This document shows, one piece after another, positions 30,547 to 40,405 of a DNA stretch of 64,000 bases (the first letter of the stretch is position 1; every line of letters starts with the position of its first letter). Source of the stretch: Conexibacter sp. CPCC 205762. GTDB lineage: Bacteria > Actinomycetota > Thermoleophilia > Solirubrobacterales > Solirubrobacteraceae. The DNA is taken from the NCBI RefSeq assembly GCF_030646155.1, contig NZ_JAUTDN010000028.1:1-64000 (forward strand), given 5' to 3'. The notes beneath the pieces were generated by a model. That model did no database searches. It was not told the origin of the DNA and was given only the letters and a program-made list of their open reading frames with translations. A program made the position numbers and the translations under genes.

Positions 30547-32247
30547 ATGACAACCAGCATCCGCACGAAGCTGCTCGGCAGCTTCCTGCTCGTCGCGACG
30601 TTGATGCTCGTGCTCGGCATCGTCGCGATCACGCGCCTCGGCGCGGTCGAGGACGCGGCCGGCGGCGTCGACGCCGCGCAGGCTGAGCGGATCCACGACG
30701 CGGTCGCCAGCGGCCGGACGTGGACGATCGTACTCGTCGTCGTCGGCGCGCTTGTCGCGGTCGGCCTCGCGCTGCTGCTCGGACGGCAGGTCGCGGGCGG
30801 GCTGAGACAGCTCGTCAGCGCCGCGCGCGGGATCGCCGGCGGCGACGTCGAGCAGCAGGTGAAGGTCAGCTCGCGCGACGAGATCGGGCAGACGGCCGAG
30901 GCCTTCGGCGCGATGATCGCCTATCTGGAGGAGATGGCGCAGGCGGCACGGCGGATCGCCGCCGGCGACCTGACCGTCGAGGTCAAGCCGAAGTCCGACA
31001 GAGACGCGCTCGGGACCGCCTTCGCGGCGATGAGCACGGAGCTGCACGAGGCGCTCGGCGACAGCTCCTGCCTCGACGCGCTGCTGCAGCGGATGGACTC
31101 GATGTCCTCCCACTGCATGATCGACCTGGAGAGCGCGCTGACGGCGGCGCGCGACGGCGACCTGACGCTCGAGGTGACGCCGGTGACGAGCCCGATCAGC
31201 GCCGCCGACGGCGCCGAGCTGGGCCGCCTCGCCGAGATCTTCAACACGATGCTCGGCCGCGCGAAGGGCTCGATCGACGCCTACAACGCGATGCGCGGCA
31301 ACGTCGCCGAGCTGCTGCGCGAGATCTCGCGCGAGACGCAGGCGGTCGCGGCCGCCTCGCAGCAGATGGCGACGACGTCGGAGGAGTCTGGCCGCGCGGT
31401 GACCGAGATAGCGACCGCCGTCGGCGAGGTCGCGGCCGGCGCCGAGCGCCAGGTCCGCACCGTCTCCGAGGCGCGCGAGCTGAGCGAGGAGGTCGTGCTC
31501 GCGACCCGCTCCTCCAGCGAGGAGGCGGCCGAGACGGCGCGCGCCGCCGCGGCCGCACGCCAGGTCGCCGAGGACGGCGCCGACGCGATCGCGCGCGCGA
31601 CGGAGGGAATGCGCGCGCTGGAGCAGATGTCGGACGGCGTCTCGGAGGCGATGCGCTCGCTCGGCGCCAAGTCGGACGAGATCGGCGGCATCGTCGGCAC
31701 GATCACCGGGATCGCGGAGCAGACCAACCTGCTCGCGTTGAACGCCGCGATCGAGGCGGCGCGTGCCGGTGAGCAGGGGCGCGGCTTCGCGGTCGTGGCG
31801 GAGGAGGTGCGCAAGCTGGCGGAGGAGTCGCAGCAGGCGGCGGCCTCGATCGCCGGCCTCGTCGGCGAGATCCAGGCCGAGACGGTCTCGGCGGTCGGGC
31901 GCGTCGAGTCGGGCAGCGGCGAGATCGAGCGCGGCGTCACGACCGTCGACGAGGCGCGCGAGTCGTTCGTGCGGATCGGCGGCTCGGTCGAGGACATGAA
32001 CGGGCGCGTCGAGCGGATCGCCGCGGCGATCGCGCAGATCGCCGAGCGGACCGCGACGATGGGCTCGAACATGAACGACGTCGCGATCGTCGCCGAGCAG
32101 TCGTCGGCCTCCAGCGAGCAGGTGTCGGCCTCGACGCAGCAGACGAGCGCCTCGACGCAGGAGATCGCCGCCTCCGCCCAGCAGCTCGCCAACACGGCCG
32201 AGCAGCTGGAGCTGCTGGTCTCGCGCTTCACGCTCGAACCGGCCTGA
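30547..32247 (+). CDS. Methyl-accepting chemotaxis protein with a nearly absent sensor domain
   Basis: A 566-residue chemoreceptor. TM1 is at about residues 8-30 and TM2 at about 58-79. Between them lie only about 25 residues ([20 protein letters not shown]), where the two paralogues downstream have about 160. HAMP segments follow, then a long coiled-coil signalling domain with the invariant tip [20 protein letters not shown]. The C-terminus is the shared [20 protein letters not shown]. It could form mixed trimers or sense membrane or cytoplasmic state, which is inference. The start is set by GGGGGGAGG at 30531-30539. Confidence 0.9.
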   Translation: MTTSIRTKLLGSFLLVATLMLVLGIVAITRLGAVEDAAGGVDAAQAERIHDAVASGRTWTIVLVVVGALVAVGLALLLGRQVAGGLRQLVSAARGIAGGDVEQQVKVSSRDEIGQTAEAFGAMIAYLEEMAQAARRIAAGDLTVEVKPKSDRDALGTAFAAMSTELHEALGDSSCLDALLQRMDSMSSHCMIDLESALTAARDGDLTLEVTPVTSPISAADGAELGRLAEIFNTMLGRAKGSIDAYNAMRGNVAELLREISRETQAVAAASQQMATTSEESGRAVTEIATAVGEVAAGAERQVRTVSEARELSEEVVLATRSSSEEAAETARAAAAARQVAEDGADAIARATEGMRALEQMSDGVSEAMRSLGAKSDEIGGIVGTITGIAEQTNLLALNAAIEAARAGEQGRGFAVVAEEVRKLAEESQQAAASIAGLVGEIQAETVSAVGRVESGSGEIERGVTTVDEARESFVRIGGSVEDMNGRVERIAAAIAQIAERTATMGSNMNDVAIVAEQSSASSEQVSASTQQTSASTQEIAASAQQLANTAEQLELLVSRFTLEPA

Positions 32248-32259
32248 GGCGCGCCAATC

Positions 32260-32312
32260 GGGGTGGTTCTCCTGGGGCCGGAGCTAGCATCGGCCTCAGG
32301 AGACCTCACCCC
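32260..32312 (+). terminator. Interrupted hairpin between chemoreceptor 1 and acyl-CoA dehydrogenase
   Basis: GGGGTG (32260) pairs with CACCCC (32307-32312), CTCCTG (32269-32274) with CAGGAG (32297-32302), and GGCC with GGCC nearer the loop. The loop holds TAGCAT, a possible -10 box. It may end the receptor transcript or form a leader of the next gene. Confidence 0.45.
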
Positions 32313-32333
32313 GGAACCGGAGCGCTGACCAGC

Positions 32334-33536
32334 ATGGCCGTAGCGATCGACAAGACTGACGAGCAGAAGGCGATCTGCGAGATGGTGCGGCAGTTCGCCG
32401 ACGAGCAGATCATCCCGAACGCCGAGCACTACGACCACGCCGACGAGTTCCCCGAGCCGATCGTCGAGCAGATGAAGGAGCTCGGCCTGTTCGGCGTCAC
32501 GATCCCCGAGGAGTACGGGGGCATGGGGCTCGACCTGACGACCTACGCGATGATCGTCGAGGAGCTGTCGCGCGGCTGGATCTCGATCTCGGGCGTCGTC
32601 AACACGCACTTCATCGGCTCCTACCTGCTGATGAAGTTCGGCAACGACGAGCAGAGACAGAAGTACCTGCCGCGGATGGCGACCGGCGAGATCCGCGCCG
32701 CCTTCTCGCTGTCGGAGCCGGAGCTGGGCTCCGACGTCGCCGCGATCAAGACCGCCGCCAGAAAGCTCGACGACGGCGCCTGGGAGATCAACGGCCAGAA
32801 GATGTGGGTCACCAACGGCCTCCGCTCCGACCTCGTCTTCGTGCTCGTCAAGACCGATCCGAACGCCGACAAGCCCCACCGCGGCATGACCTGCTTCATC
32901 GCCGAGAAGGAAGCGGGCGTCGGCGAGAACACGGGCGAGTACAAGGGCCTCAACGTCCCGCCGCAGCTGAGAAAGATGGGCTACAAGGGCGTCGAGTCGA
33001 CCGAGCTGGTCTTCGACGGCTACCGCTGCCCGGCCGAGAACATCCTCGGCGGCGAGGCGGCCGGCCTCAACAAGGGCTTCCCGCAGATGATGGACGCGCT
33101 CGAGCTGGGCCGCGTCAACGTCGCCGCCCGCGGCGTCGGCATCGCGCAGCGGGCGCTGGAGCTGGCGCTGCGCTACTCGCAGGAGCGCAAGACCTTCGGC
33201 AAGCCGATCGCGCAGCACCAGGCGATCCAGTTCAAGCTCGCCGACATGGCGACGCAGGTCGACGCCGCGCGGCTGCTGACCAACCGCGCCGCGCGCATGA
33301 AGGACGCCGGCGAGCGCTCCGACATCGAGGCCGGCATGGCGAAGCTGTTCGCCTCCGAGGCCGGCCGCTTCTGCGTCGAGGAGTCGTTCCGAATTCACGG
33401 CGGTTACGGTTACTCCAGAGAGTATGAGATTGAGCGTCTCTACCGTGACGCCCCGCTGCTGCTGATCGGTGAGGGCACCTCGGAGATCCAGCGCATGGTG
33501 ATCGGCCGCAAGCTGCTGGAGCGGCACAAGATCTGA
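32334..33536 (+). CDS. Acyl-CoA dehydrogenase
   Basis: A 400-residue FAD enzyme that oxidises an acyl-CoA at the alpha-beta bond. Signature segments are FSLSEPELGSDVAAIKT, SQERKTFGKPIAQHQAIQFK and YRDAPLLLIGEGTSEIQR, where the Glu in IGEGTSE is the catalytic base. Short-chain or branched substrates are likely from the family; methylsuccinyl-CoA dehydrogenases of the ethylmalonyl-CoA pathway are usually longer, so that role is possible but unproven. It sits alone between chemoreceptor genes and is closed by a 14-base-pair terminator. Confidence 0.92.
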   Translation: MAVAIDKTDEQKAICEMVRQFADEQIIPNAEHYDHADEFPEPIVEQMKELGLFGVTIPEEYGGMGLDLTTYAMIVEELSRGWISISGVVNTHFIGSYLLMKFGNDEQRQKYLPRMATGEIRAAFSLSEPELGSDVAAIKTAARKLDDGAWEINGQKMWVTNGLRSDLVFVLVKTDPNADKPHRGMTCFIAEKEAGVGENTGEYKGLNVPPQLRKMGYKGVESTELVFDGYRCPAENILGGEAAGLNKGFPQMMDALELGRVNVAARGVGIAQRALELALRYSQERKTFGKPIAQHQAIQFKLADMATQVDAARLLTNRAARMKDAGERSDIEAGMAKLFASEAGRFCVEESFRIHGGYGYSREYEIERLYRDAPLLLIGEGTSEIQRMVIGRKLLERHKI

Positions 33537-33559
33537 GGTTCCGCCCCTCTCCCGACGGG

Positions 33560-33591
33560 ATGGTCGGGTTCAACAGCTTGAACCCGACCAT
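33560..33591 (+). terminator. Strong terminator of the acyl-CoA dehydrogenase
   Basis: ATGGTCGGGTTCAA and TTGAACCCGACCAT form a perfect 14-base stem around CAGC, followed by GTTTCCCTGTTC. Confidence 0.85.
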
Positions 33592-33632
33592 GTTTCCCTG
33601 TTCACCATGAGTAATAAAAGGTGAACTTGGCG

Positions 33633-33657
33633 TGAAAGCGTTCACTTGCCTGCCGAT
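33633..33657 (+). promoter_or_regulatory. Sigma-28-like promoter of chemoreceptor 2
   Basis: TGAA (33633-33636), 15 bases, GCCGAT (33652-33657), preceded by TTGGCG. It matches the promoter before chemoreceptor 1 in both boxes, spacing and the upstream TTGGCGTGA. The leader between it and the GTG start is about 90 nt and includes the stem CGCCGC/GCGGCG near 33692-33710. Confidence 0.62.
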
Positions 33658-33747
33658 CACGGCATGTGAAACCGACTCGCGTCTGCGTCGCCGCAAGGAA
33701 GCGGCGCAGCAGGCCCCGCACGCGAGCCATCCCGTCAGGAGATCGCT

Positions 33748-35847
33748 GTGAAGCTGACCGTCAGGACGAAGCTGCTCGCCAGCTTTCTCGCCGTCGTCGT
33801 GCTCATGTTGGTCGTCGGGGTGGTCGCGATCGCCAAGATCGGGTCGATCCACGACGTCAACAAGGCCTACGCGACCGACGCGATACCGAGCGCCCTCGCC
33901 TCCGCACAGGTCGAGATCGACGCCAACAGAGTCCGCAAGGATCAGCTGCGCCACGTCGCCACGCTCGCGCTCCACCAGGGCAGAGGCACCGCCGCCGCGG
34001 AGATCGCCGAGACGCTGAGAGGCGACCTCGCCGAGATCGAGAGAGACCTCGCGAGCGCGACCGCGCTCGCCGACGAGGCGGCCGACCGCGCCCCGCTGCA
34101 GGCGCTCAGAAGCGCCTGGGAGGACTACCTCGCCGCCTCGGCTCCGGCCGAGACGCAGGCCGCCGCCGGCCAGTTCGGCCCGGCGCTGAGAACGCTGACG
34201 GAAGGCCCGGCCAGCGCCGCCTACGACAGAGTCAAGGCGGCGATGGTGACGCTGCACGACAGGCAGACGGCCCACATCGCCCGCGAGAACGAGCGCTCCG
34301 AGTCGGTCTCCAGCAGCGCCCGCACGTGGGTGATCGGGCTGTTGATAGCGGCCGCGCTCGTCTCGGTGGGGCTGGCGCTGCTGCTCGCCCAGCAGCTCGG
34401 CAACGGCCTCCGCCAACTGCTCGCCGCGGCCCGCGGGATCGCCGGCGGCGACGTCGAGCAGCGCGTCGAGGTCAGATCGCGCGACGAGCTGGGCGACACC
34501 GGCGAGGCGTTCAGGGAGATGGTCGCCTACCTCGACGAGATGGCGGACGCGGCGCGCGCGATCGCGGCCGGCGACCTCGCCGTCGACGTCAGACCGAAGT
34601 CCGACAGAGACGCGCTCGGGACCGCCTTCGAGCACATGAGCAGCGAGCTGCGCGAGGCGCTCGGCGACAGATCGTGCCTCGAGCAGCTGACGACGAGAAT
34701 GGACTCGCTCGGCTCCAACTGCCTCAGCGACCTCGAGACCGCGCTGACCGCCGTCGCCGACGGCGACCTGACGCGCGAGGTCCATCCGGTCACGACGCCG
34801 ATCGTCGCCGAGGAGGGCTACGCGGCCGGTCGCCTCGCCGAGTACTTCAACGCGACGCTGGCGAGAACACAGGCGTCGGTCGTCTCCTACAACGGGATGC
34901 GCGACAAGGTCGCCGGGATGCTGCACGAGATCACGCGCGAGTCGCAGTCGGTCGCGGCCGCGTCGCAGCAGATGGCGACGACGTCGGAGGAGTCGGGCCG
35001 CGCCGTCGGCGAGATCGCCGCCGCAGTCGGCGAGGTCGCGGTCGGCGCCGAGCGGCAGGTGCGGACGGTCGAGCAGGCGCGCCTGCTGGCCGAGCAGGTC
35101 GTCGGCGTGACCGCCAACTCCAGCGGCGATGCGCAGGAGACGGCCGCCGCGGCCGCGCAGGCGCGCGAGGTCGCCGAGCAGGGCGCGAGCGCGATCGCCG
35201 ACGCCAGCGACGCGATGGAGGCGGTCCAGAGCTCCTCCTCCGCCGTCACCAGCACGATCCGCTCGCTCGGCGAGAAGTCCGACCAGATCGGCGGGATCGT
35301 CGCGACGATCACCGGGATCGCCGAGCAGACGAACCTGCTGGCGCTGAACGCCGCGATCGAGGCGGCGCGGGCGGGCGAGCAGGGGCGCGGCTTCGCCGTC
35401 GTCGCGGAGGAGGTGCGCAAGCTGGCTGAGGAGTCGCGCGAGGCGGCGCGCTCGATCGCCGCGCTGATCTCCGAGATCCAGCACGAGACCGGCCGCGCGG
35501 TCGAGGTCGTCGAGAGCGGCGCGCAGCGCACCGCCGACGGCGTCTCGACCGTCGAGCAGGCGCGCGCCTCGTTCCTGCAGATCGGGACCTCGGTCGAGGA
35601 CATGAACGGGCGTGTCCAGCTGATCGCCGGCGCGGTCGCCGAGATCGCCGACAGCGCCGGCCGCATGGCCGGCAACATGGCCGAGGTCGCGGCGGTCGCC
35701 GAGCAGTCGTCGGCCTCCGCCGAGCAGGTGTCGGCCTCGACGCAGCAGACGAGCGCCTCGACGCAGGAGATCGCCGCCTCGGCGATCAGCCTCGCGAAGA
35801 CCGCCGAGGAGCTGGATCGGCTCGTCGCGCAGTTCACGCTCGCCTAG
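33748..35847 (+). CDS. Methyl-accepting chemotaxis protein with four-helix-bundle-type sensor
   Basis: A 699-residue chemoreceptor. TM1 is at about residues 10-31. An Ala/Glu-rich extracellular helical domain of about 160 residues follows, then TM2 ([21 protein letters not shown], about 192-212), HAMP-type segments and the signalling hairpin with [25 protein letters not shown] lies 7 nt before the GTG start. The signalling part is nearly identical to those of the flanking receptors; the sensor differs. No CheA, CheW or CheR gene is nearby. AGA arginine codons occur in the first half and are absent from the signalling half. Confidence 0.93.
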   Translation: MKLTVRTKLLASFLAVVVLMLVVGVVAIAKIGSIHDVNKAYATDAIPSALASAQVEIDANRVRKDQLRHVATLALHQGRGTAAAEIAETLRGDLAEIERDLASATALADEAADRAPLQALRSAWEDYLAASAPAETQAAAGQFGPALRTLTEGPASAAYDRVKAAMVTLHDRQTAHIARENERSESVSSSARTWVIGLLIAAALVSVGLALLLAQQLGNGLRQLLAAARGIAGGDVEQRVEVRSRDELGDTGEAFREMVAYLDEMADAARAIAAGDLAVDVRPKSDRDALGTAFEHMSSELREALGDRSCLEQLTTRMDSLGSNCLSDLETALTAVADGDLTREVHPVTTPIVAEEGYAAGRLAEYFNATLARTQASVVSYNGMRDKVAGMLHEITRESQSVAAASQQMATTSEESGRAVGEIAAAVGEVAVGAERQVRTVEQARLLAEQVVGVTANSSGDAQETAAAAAQAREVAEQGASAIADASDAMEAVQSSSSAVTSTIRSLGEKSDQIGGIVATITGIAEQTNLLALNAAIEAARAGEQGRGFAVVAEEVRKLAEESREAARSIAALISEIQHETGRAVEVVESGAQRTADGVSTVEQARASFLQIGTSVEDMNGRVQLIAGAVAEIADSAGRMAGNMAEVAAVAEQSSASAEQVSASTQQTSASTQEIAASAISLAKTAEELDRLVAQFTLA

Positions 35848-35857
35848 GAATTCGGAA

Positions 35858-35904
35858 GGAGCAGGAGCTTTTGGCGCGTTTGCGCCTCATTGCGCTCCTG
35901 CTCC
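35858..35904 (+). terminator. Two-tier hairpin between chemoreceptors 2 and 3
   Basis: GGAGCAGGAGC (35858-35868) pairs perfectly with GCTCCTGCTCC (35894-35904), enclosing a second stem GGCGC-GTTT-GCGCC (35873-35886). No separate promoter for receptor 3 is evident, so this may attenuate rather than fully stop transcription. Confidence 0.6.
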
Positions 35905-35920
35905 GTCCGATCACCAGAGC

Positions 35921-38002
35921 ATGAAGATCACGGTTCGCACGAAGCTGCTCGGCGGCTTCCTCGTCGTCGTCGGACTGCTTCTGGTCGTCGGTCTGGTCGC
36001 GATCAGCAAGCTCGGCTCGATCAACGACGTCACACGTCAGCTGTCCGGCAACGCCGTCCCCAGCGTCGAGGCGGTCGGCTCGCTCAACGGCAGAATGAAC
36101 GCCTACCGCAAGGACCAGCTGCGGTTCGTCACCTCGCCCGACCAGGAGTCGAGACCCGGCTTCCTCGAGGACCTCAGAGCGGGCGCCGCCTCGATCGAGG
36201 GCGAGCTGGCGAGGCTGCGCAGACTGTCCAGCGGCGCGGCCGACCTCGCGCAGACGAACGCCTTCGCGGCGGCCTGGAGACGCTACGCCGCGGCGACCGC
36301 CGGGATCGCGCAGGAGCCGTCGGCCGCGGCGGGGATGGAGATCCTCGTCGGCGACAGAGGCAAGCCGGCCTTCGACGCGATGGAGGAGGCGCTGGCGAGC
36401 GTCGTCGCCTTCCAGCACCGCGCGGCCGTCAGACAGGGCGCCGACGCCGACGACACCGTCTCCGGCGCGAGAATCATGATCATCGTGCTGCTGATCGCCG
36501 CCGTCGCGGCCGCGATCGCGATCGCGCTGCTGCTGTCGCGGCAGATCGCGGGCGGCCTGCGGCAGATGGTCGCCGCGGCCCGCGGGATCGCGCGCGGCGA
36601 CATCGAGCAGCGGGTCGACGTCAGATCGCGCGACGAGCTCGGCGACGCCGCCGAGGCCTTCCGCGCGATGATCGCCTACCTCGACGAGATGGCGGTCGCC
36701 GCCCGCTCGATCGCGGACGGCGAGCTGGACGTGAGCGTGACGCCGAAGTCCGACAGAGACGCGCTCGGCAGCGCCTTCAAGCTGATGAGCGAGCAGCTGC
36801 GCGAGGCGCTCGGCGACGACTCCTGCCTCGACGCGCTGGTCGCGCGGATGGAGCAGCTCGGCGAGCAGGACATGAGAGCGCTGGAGCAGGCGCTGGCCGC
36901 CGTCGCCGCCGGCGACCTGACCGTCGACGCGCCGATGACGACGACCGCGATCGTCGCCGCCGACGGGCGCGCCCCCGGCCGCCTGGCGGAGATCTTCAAC
37001 GAGATGCTGGGCCAGCTGGAGACGTCGGTGCGCGGCTACGACGGCATGCGCGCGAAGGTGACGGCGATGCTGCGGCAGATCGCGACCGAGACGCAGTCGG
37101 TCTCAGCGGCGTCGCAGCAGATGGCGATGACGTCGGAGGAGTCGGGCCGCGCGGTCGGCGAGATCGCCAACGCGGTCGGCGAGGTCGCGGCCGGCGCCGA
37201 GCGGCAGGTCCGCACCGTCGGCGAGGCGCGCGAGCTGACCGAGGAGATCGTCACCGCGACGCGCGACTCCAGCGCGAACGCGGAGGAGACGGCCGCCGCG
37301 GCCGCGCAGGCGCGCGAGGTCGCCGAGCTGGGCGCGAGCGCGATCGCCGACGCGACCGACGCGATGGAGGCGGTCCAGGCCTCCTCCGGCGCGGTGACGG
37401 AGACGATCCGCGCGCTCGGCGAGAAGTCGGGCCAGATCGGCGGGATCGTCTCGACGATCACCGGGATCGCGGAGCAGACGAACCTGCTCGCGCTCAACGC
37501 TGCGATCGAGGCCGCGCGGGCCGGCGAGCAGGGCCGCGGCTTCGCGGTCGTCGCCGAGGAGGTGCGCAAGCTGGCGGAGGAGTCGCAGGACGCCGCCAGG
37601 TCGATCTCGTCGCTGATCGCGGAGATCCAGCAGGAGACCGGCCGCGCGGTCGACGTCGTCGAGTCGGGCGCGGCGCGCACGGCCGACGGCGTCACGACCG
37701 TCGAGCAGGCGCGCAGCTCGTTCCTGCAGATCGGCGCCTCGGTCGAGGACATGTCGACGCGAGTCGAGCAGATCGCCAGCGTCGCGGGCGAGATCAGCGC
37801 CCGCGCGGTGCGGATGGAGGAGAACATGGCCGACGTCGTCTCGGTCGCCGAGCAGTCGTCGGCCTCGACCGAGCAGGTCTCGGCCTCGACGCAGCAGACG
37901 AGCGCCTCGACGCAGGAGATCGCGGCGTCGGCGAGCGAGCTGGCGAAGACGGCCGAGGAGCTGGAGCGGCTCGTGGGGGAGTTCCGACTGGCGGCCCACT
38001 AG
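35921..38002 (+). CDS. Methyl-accepting chemotaxis protein, third paralogue
   Basis: A 693-residue chemoreceptor with the same plan as the gene before it: TM1 at about 10-31, an extracellular helical domain, TM2 ([21 protein letters not shown], about 185-205), HAMP and a signalling hairpin containing [20 protein letters not shown]. The sensor has little similarity to that of receptor 2 beyond its helical composition, so the ligands probably differ. It is 73 nt downstream of receptor 2. Its TAG stop is the first half of a TAGACT box for the next gene. Confidence 0.93.
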   Translation: MKITVRTKLLGGFLVVVGLLLVVGLVAISKLGSINDVTRQLSGNAVPSVEAVGSLNGRMNAYRKDQLRFVTSPDQESRPGFLEDLRAGAASIEGELARLRRLSSGAADLAQTNAFAAAWRRYAAATAGIAQEPSAAAGMEILVGDRGKPAFDAMEEALASVVAFQHRAAVRQGADADDTVSGARIMIIVLLIAAVAAAIAIALLLSRQIAGGLRQMVAAARGIARGDIEQRVDVRSRDELGDAAEAFRAMIAYLDEMAVAARSIADGELDVSVTPKSDRDALGSAFKLMSEQLREALGDDSCLDALVARMEQLGEQDMRALEQALAAVAAGDLTVDAPMTTTAIVAADGRAPGRLAEIFNEMLGQLETSVRGYDGMRAKVTAMLRQIATETQSVSAASQQMAMTSEESGRAVGEIANAVGEVAAGAERQVRTVGEARELTEEIVTATRDSSANAEETAAAAAQAREVAELGASAIADATDAMEAVQASSGAVTETIRALGEKSGQIGGIVSTITGIAEQTNLLALNAAIEAARAGEQGRGFAVVAEEVRKLAEESQDAARSISSLIAEIQQETGRAVDVVESGAARTADGVTTVEQARSSFLQIGASVEDMSTRVEQIASVAGEISARAVRMEENMADVVSVAEQSSASTEQVSASTQQTSASTQEIAASASELAKTAEELERLVGEFRLAAH

Positions 38003-38012
38003 ACTCCCCGCT

Positions 38013-38393
38013 CTGTCCTCCTCGACCGACACCAGAGCGCTGATCGAGCAGGCCGTCCGCAACTTCCTCGCGGACGTGCCTGCACTGCAGCCGCTGAAGC
38101 TGGTCGTCGGCGTCGAGCTGCGCGGCCGCGGCGACATCCAGATGTACCGCGTCGAGCTGCCCGGCCCGGTCGTGATCAAGGACATCGCCTCCGACGCGAG
38201 AGTGCGCCTGGAGCTGCCGCGCGCGACCTTCAACCAGCTCGCGCCCGAGGGCACGATCAGAGGCTGGCGCACCGCCTTCGAGCACGGCGACGCGAAGGTC
38301 ACCGGCGTCGATCAGATCATCAGACTGATCCGCCAGGTGGTCGAGAAGCAGGAAGAGCGCAACCGCACGCGCAGAGCGCGCGGCGGTCACTGA
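38013..38393 (+). CDS. Small protein, possibly SCP2-like
   Basis: The certain part begins at GTG 38076 (105 residues: VPALQPLKLVVGVELRGRGDI, then ATFNQLAPEGTIRGWRTAFEHG). The frame stays open upstream and reads sensibly (STDTRALIEQAVRNFLADVPA) back to a CTG at 38013. TAGACT (38000-38005, including the receptor's TAG stop) lies 7 nt before that CTG, as in leaderless genes nearby, so a CTG start and 126 residues are proposed. The strand-turn-helix pattern recalls SCP2 sterol carrier domains; this is a weak resemblance. Confidence 0.6.
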   Translation: MSSSTDTRALIEQAVRNFLADVPALQPLKLVVGVELRGRGDIQMYRVELPGPVVIKDIASDARVRLELPRATFNQLAPEGTIRGWRTAFEHGDAKVTGVDQIIRLIRQVVEKQEERNRTRRARGGH

Positions 38394-38473
38394 CCCCGCT
38401 CCCTGGCGATCGACCGAAACCTGTCGCGTCTGACAGGGTTCTCCTCTCGACAGAGACGATGCGAGGGAGAACG

Positions 38474-39337
38474 ATGTTGAGCCGGGAGAAGCTGCTGCAT
38501 CCTGCGACCGCGATCGCGCTGCTGGCGCTGTTCGTGTCGCTCGGCGGCGTCACGTACGCGGCCGCGACGATCGGCACCAGCCAGATCAAGAACAGCGCCG
38601 TCACGAACGCGAAGCTGAAGAACGGCGCGGTCACGGGCAGCAAGCTGAAGAACGGCGCCGTCACCTCCGCGAAGATCGGCCGCGGGGCGGTTCGCGGCGA
38701 CCGGATCGCGAGAGAGGGCGTGACGGCGCGCGAGCTGGCCAGAGGCGCCGTCAACGGCGCGGTGCTCGCCGACAACGCCGTCGGCAGCAGCAAGCTCGGC
38801 CTCGGCGCGGTCACCGGCCCCAAGCTCTCCGACGGCGCCGTCGCCGGCGCCAAGCTGGCCGACAGAGGCGTCGCCGGCAGCAAGCTGGAGGACGGCGCGG
38901 TCACCGCCGCCAAGCTCGCGCCGGGCGCCGTCACGGCCGACAAGCTCGCGCCCGGCACGGCGGTCGGCGGCTACGGCCAGGTGCTCTCCGGCTCGGCGAG
39001 ATTGACCGCGGGGGCGGTCGACACGGCATTCCTGGCGCTGCCGGGCATCGGGCTGCTGAGCGCCGCCTGCGACGTCGCCTCCGGCGGCTTCGCGCTGACC
39101 GCCTCGGCGCCTGCCGACGTCCGCATCTTCGGTCAGGGCGACGGCAGAGCGTCGAGCGTCAGACGCGCGCAGCTCGCGGCTGGCGGCAGCGTCTCGGCCA
39201 GCAGCAGCGACGCCGGCGACGGCACCTACGCGTCGACCTGGCAGATCGTCGTCGGCGGCCGCGTGGCGACCGTGTGGGCGACGGTCGGCGTCAGCGGCGG
39301 CAGCTGCGACGCGGCCGCGCAGGCGCTGCTCTCCTAG
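38474..39337 (+). CDS. Exported decapeptide-repeat protein
   Basis: A 287-residue protein. The start at 38474 follows AGGGAG (38464-38469); an ATG at 38459 is also in frame. Residues 1-34 form a signal or anchor (LLHPATAIALLALFVSLGGV). Residues 38-165 are about twelve imperfect repeats of pattern x-G-A-V-T-x-x-K-L-x, which should stack as a beta-solenoid. The C-terminal 120 residues form a beta-rich domain with two Cys. Such proteins recur in Solirubrobacterales as far as I recall; the function is unknown, with a surface role likely. Confidence 0.8.
   Translation: MLSREKLLHPATAIALLALFVSLGGVTYAAATIGTSQIKNSAVTNAKLKNGAVTGSKLKNGAVTSAKIGRGAVRGDRIAREGVTARELARGAVNGAVLADNAVGSSKLGLGAVTGPKLSDGAVAGAKLADRGVAGSKLEDGAVTAAKLAPGAVTADKLAPGTAVGGYGQVLSGSARLTAGAVDTAFLALPGIGLLSAACDVASGGFALTASAPADVRIFGQGDGRASSVRRAQLAAGGSVSASSSDAGDGTYASTWQIVVGGRVATVWATVGVSGGSCDAAAQALLS
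38590..38960 (+). repeat. Coding decapeptide repeats (30-base unit)
   Basis: About twelve degenerate 30-base units, each encoding a variant of GAVTGSKLKN. Early units (AKLKNGAVTGSKLKNGAVTS) are nearly identical in DNA, while later ones diverge. Confidence 0.8.
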
Positions 39338-39355
39338 CGCGCCGGCGGGCGCAAA

Positions 39356-39384
39356 CGCGCCGGTCCCAAACCGGGGCCGGCGCG
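39356..39384 (+). terminator. Hairpin terminator after the repeat protein
   Basis: CGCGCCGG (39356-39363) pairs with CCGGCGCG (39377-39384); an inner CCGGT/ACCGG alternative exists. Confidence 0.6.
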
Positions 39385-39410
39385 CGATGGCCTCTGGCAG
39401 GATGGCCCGC

Positions 39411-40325
39411 ATGAACCGATCGCGACGCAGCTGCCATGCCGTTCCTGGCTCCAACGAGCGCTTCCTCGAGAAGGCGACCGGCCTCGACGCCGACGAGGTC
39501 TTCCTCGACCTCGAGGACGCCGTCGCGCAGGGCGAGAAGGCGAGAGCGCGCGGTCAGGTGATCGCCGCCCTGCATGACCTCGACTTCGGCGACACAACGG
39601 TCGTCGTGCGCGTCAACGGCACCGACACGCCGCACTACTACCGCGACCTGATCGACGTCGTCGAGCAGGCCGGCGACAAGCTCCACGCGATCATGCTGCC
39701 GAAGGTCCAGACGCCCGGCGACGTCGAGATGACCGACAAGCTGATCACGCAGATCGAGCTGGCGAAGGGGTGGGAGGTCGGCCGCATCGGGATCGAGGCG
39801 CAGATCGAGGACGCGAAGGGCCTGATCGCCTGCGAGCAGATCGCGACCGCCTCCAAGCGGATGGAGACGCTGATCTTCGGCCCCGGCGACTACTCGGCCG
39901 CGATCGGCATCCCGATCACGACGATCGGCGGCGTCCCGGAGGGCTACCCGGGCGACCACCTCAACTACCTCTACAGCCGCCTCGTCGTCGCCGCCCGCGC
40001 CGCCGGCATCCAGGCGATCGACGGCCCGTACGCGAACTTCAAGGACGAGGAGGGGCTGCGCACCCGCTCGCGCATCTCGCGCGCGCTCGGCCTCGACGGC
40101 AAGTGGACGATCCACCCGAGCCAGATCGCCGTCGTCAACGAGACCTTCAGCCCGTCGCAGAGAGAGTACGAGCGCGCCGCCGCGATGCTCGCCGCCTACC
40201 GCGCGGCCGCCGACGACGGCGGCCAGGGCGCGGCTATGTTCGACGGTGAGATGATCGACGAGGCGAACCGCAAGATGGCTGAGCGCGTCGTGCAGGCTGG
40301 AGCTGCCGCCGGCTACGCCGCGTAG
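39411..40325 (+). CDS. HpcH/HpaI-fold CoA-ester lyase (CitE/malyl-CoA lyase-like)
   Basis: A 304-residue Mg-dependent lyase of the CitE/Mcl group. Key segments are AVPGSNERFLEKA, DEVFLDLEDAVAQGEKARAR, AIMLPKVQTPGDVE, IEAQIEDAKGLI and WTIHPSQIAVVNETFSP. Such enzymes cleave or form L-malyl-CoA or beta-methylmalyl-CoA. With the mutase at 56440 and the MaoC hydratase at 41577 it fits the ethylmalonyl-CoA pathway lyase. The start at 39411 follows CAGGAT by 7 nt; two other ATG codons lie just upstream in frame. Confidence 0.88.
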   Translation: MNRSRRSCHAVPGSNERFLEKATGLDADEVFLDLEDAVAQGEKARARGQVIAALHDLDFGDTTVVVRVNGTDTPHYYRDLIDVVEQAGDKLHAIMLPKVQTPGDVEMTDKLITQIELAKGWEVGRIGIEAQIEDAKGLIACEQIATASKRMETLIFGPGDYSAAIGIPITTIGGVPEGYPGDHLNYLYSRLVVAARAAGIQAIDGPYANFKDEEGLRTRSRISRALGLDGKWTIHPSQIAVVNETFSPSQREYERAAAMLAAYRAAADDGGQGAAMFDGEMIDEANRKMAERVVQAGAAAGYAA

Positions 40326-40352
40326 CCGCACGCGCCGAGAAGTACTGCGGCA

Positions 40353-40377
40353 CGGCGGGCTGCTGGGCAGCCCGCCG
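40353..40377. terminator. Bidirectional hairpin between convergent lyase genes
   Basis: CGGCGGGCTG and CAGCCCGCCG form a perfect 10-base stem around CTGGG. A second hairpin CCGCAGC/GCTGCGG follows and probably serves the minus-strand gene. Confidence 0.7.
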
Positions 40378-40405
40378 CCGTCCGCCGCAGCAGGCCGGCT
40401 GCGGC

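Noticed and set aside
38590..38960. CRISPR-like array
   Set aside because: The repeats are contiguous 30-base coding units without spacers and keep one reading frame.
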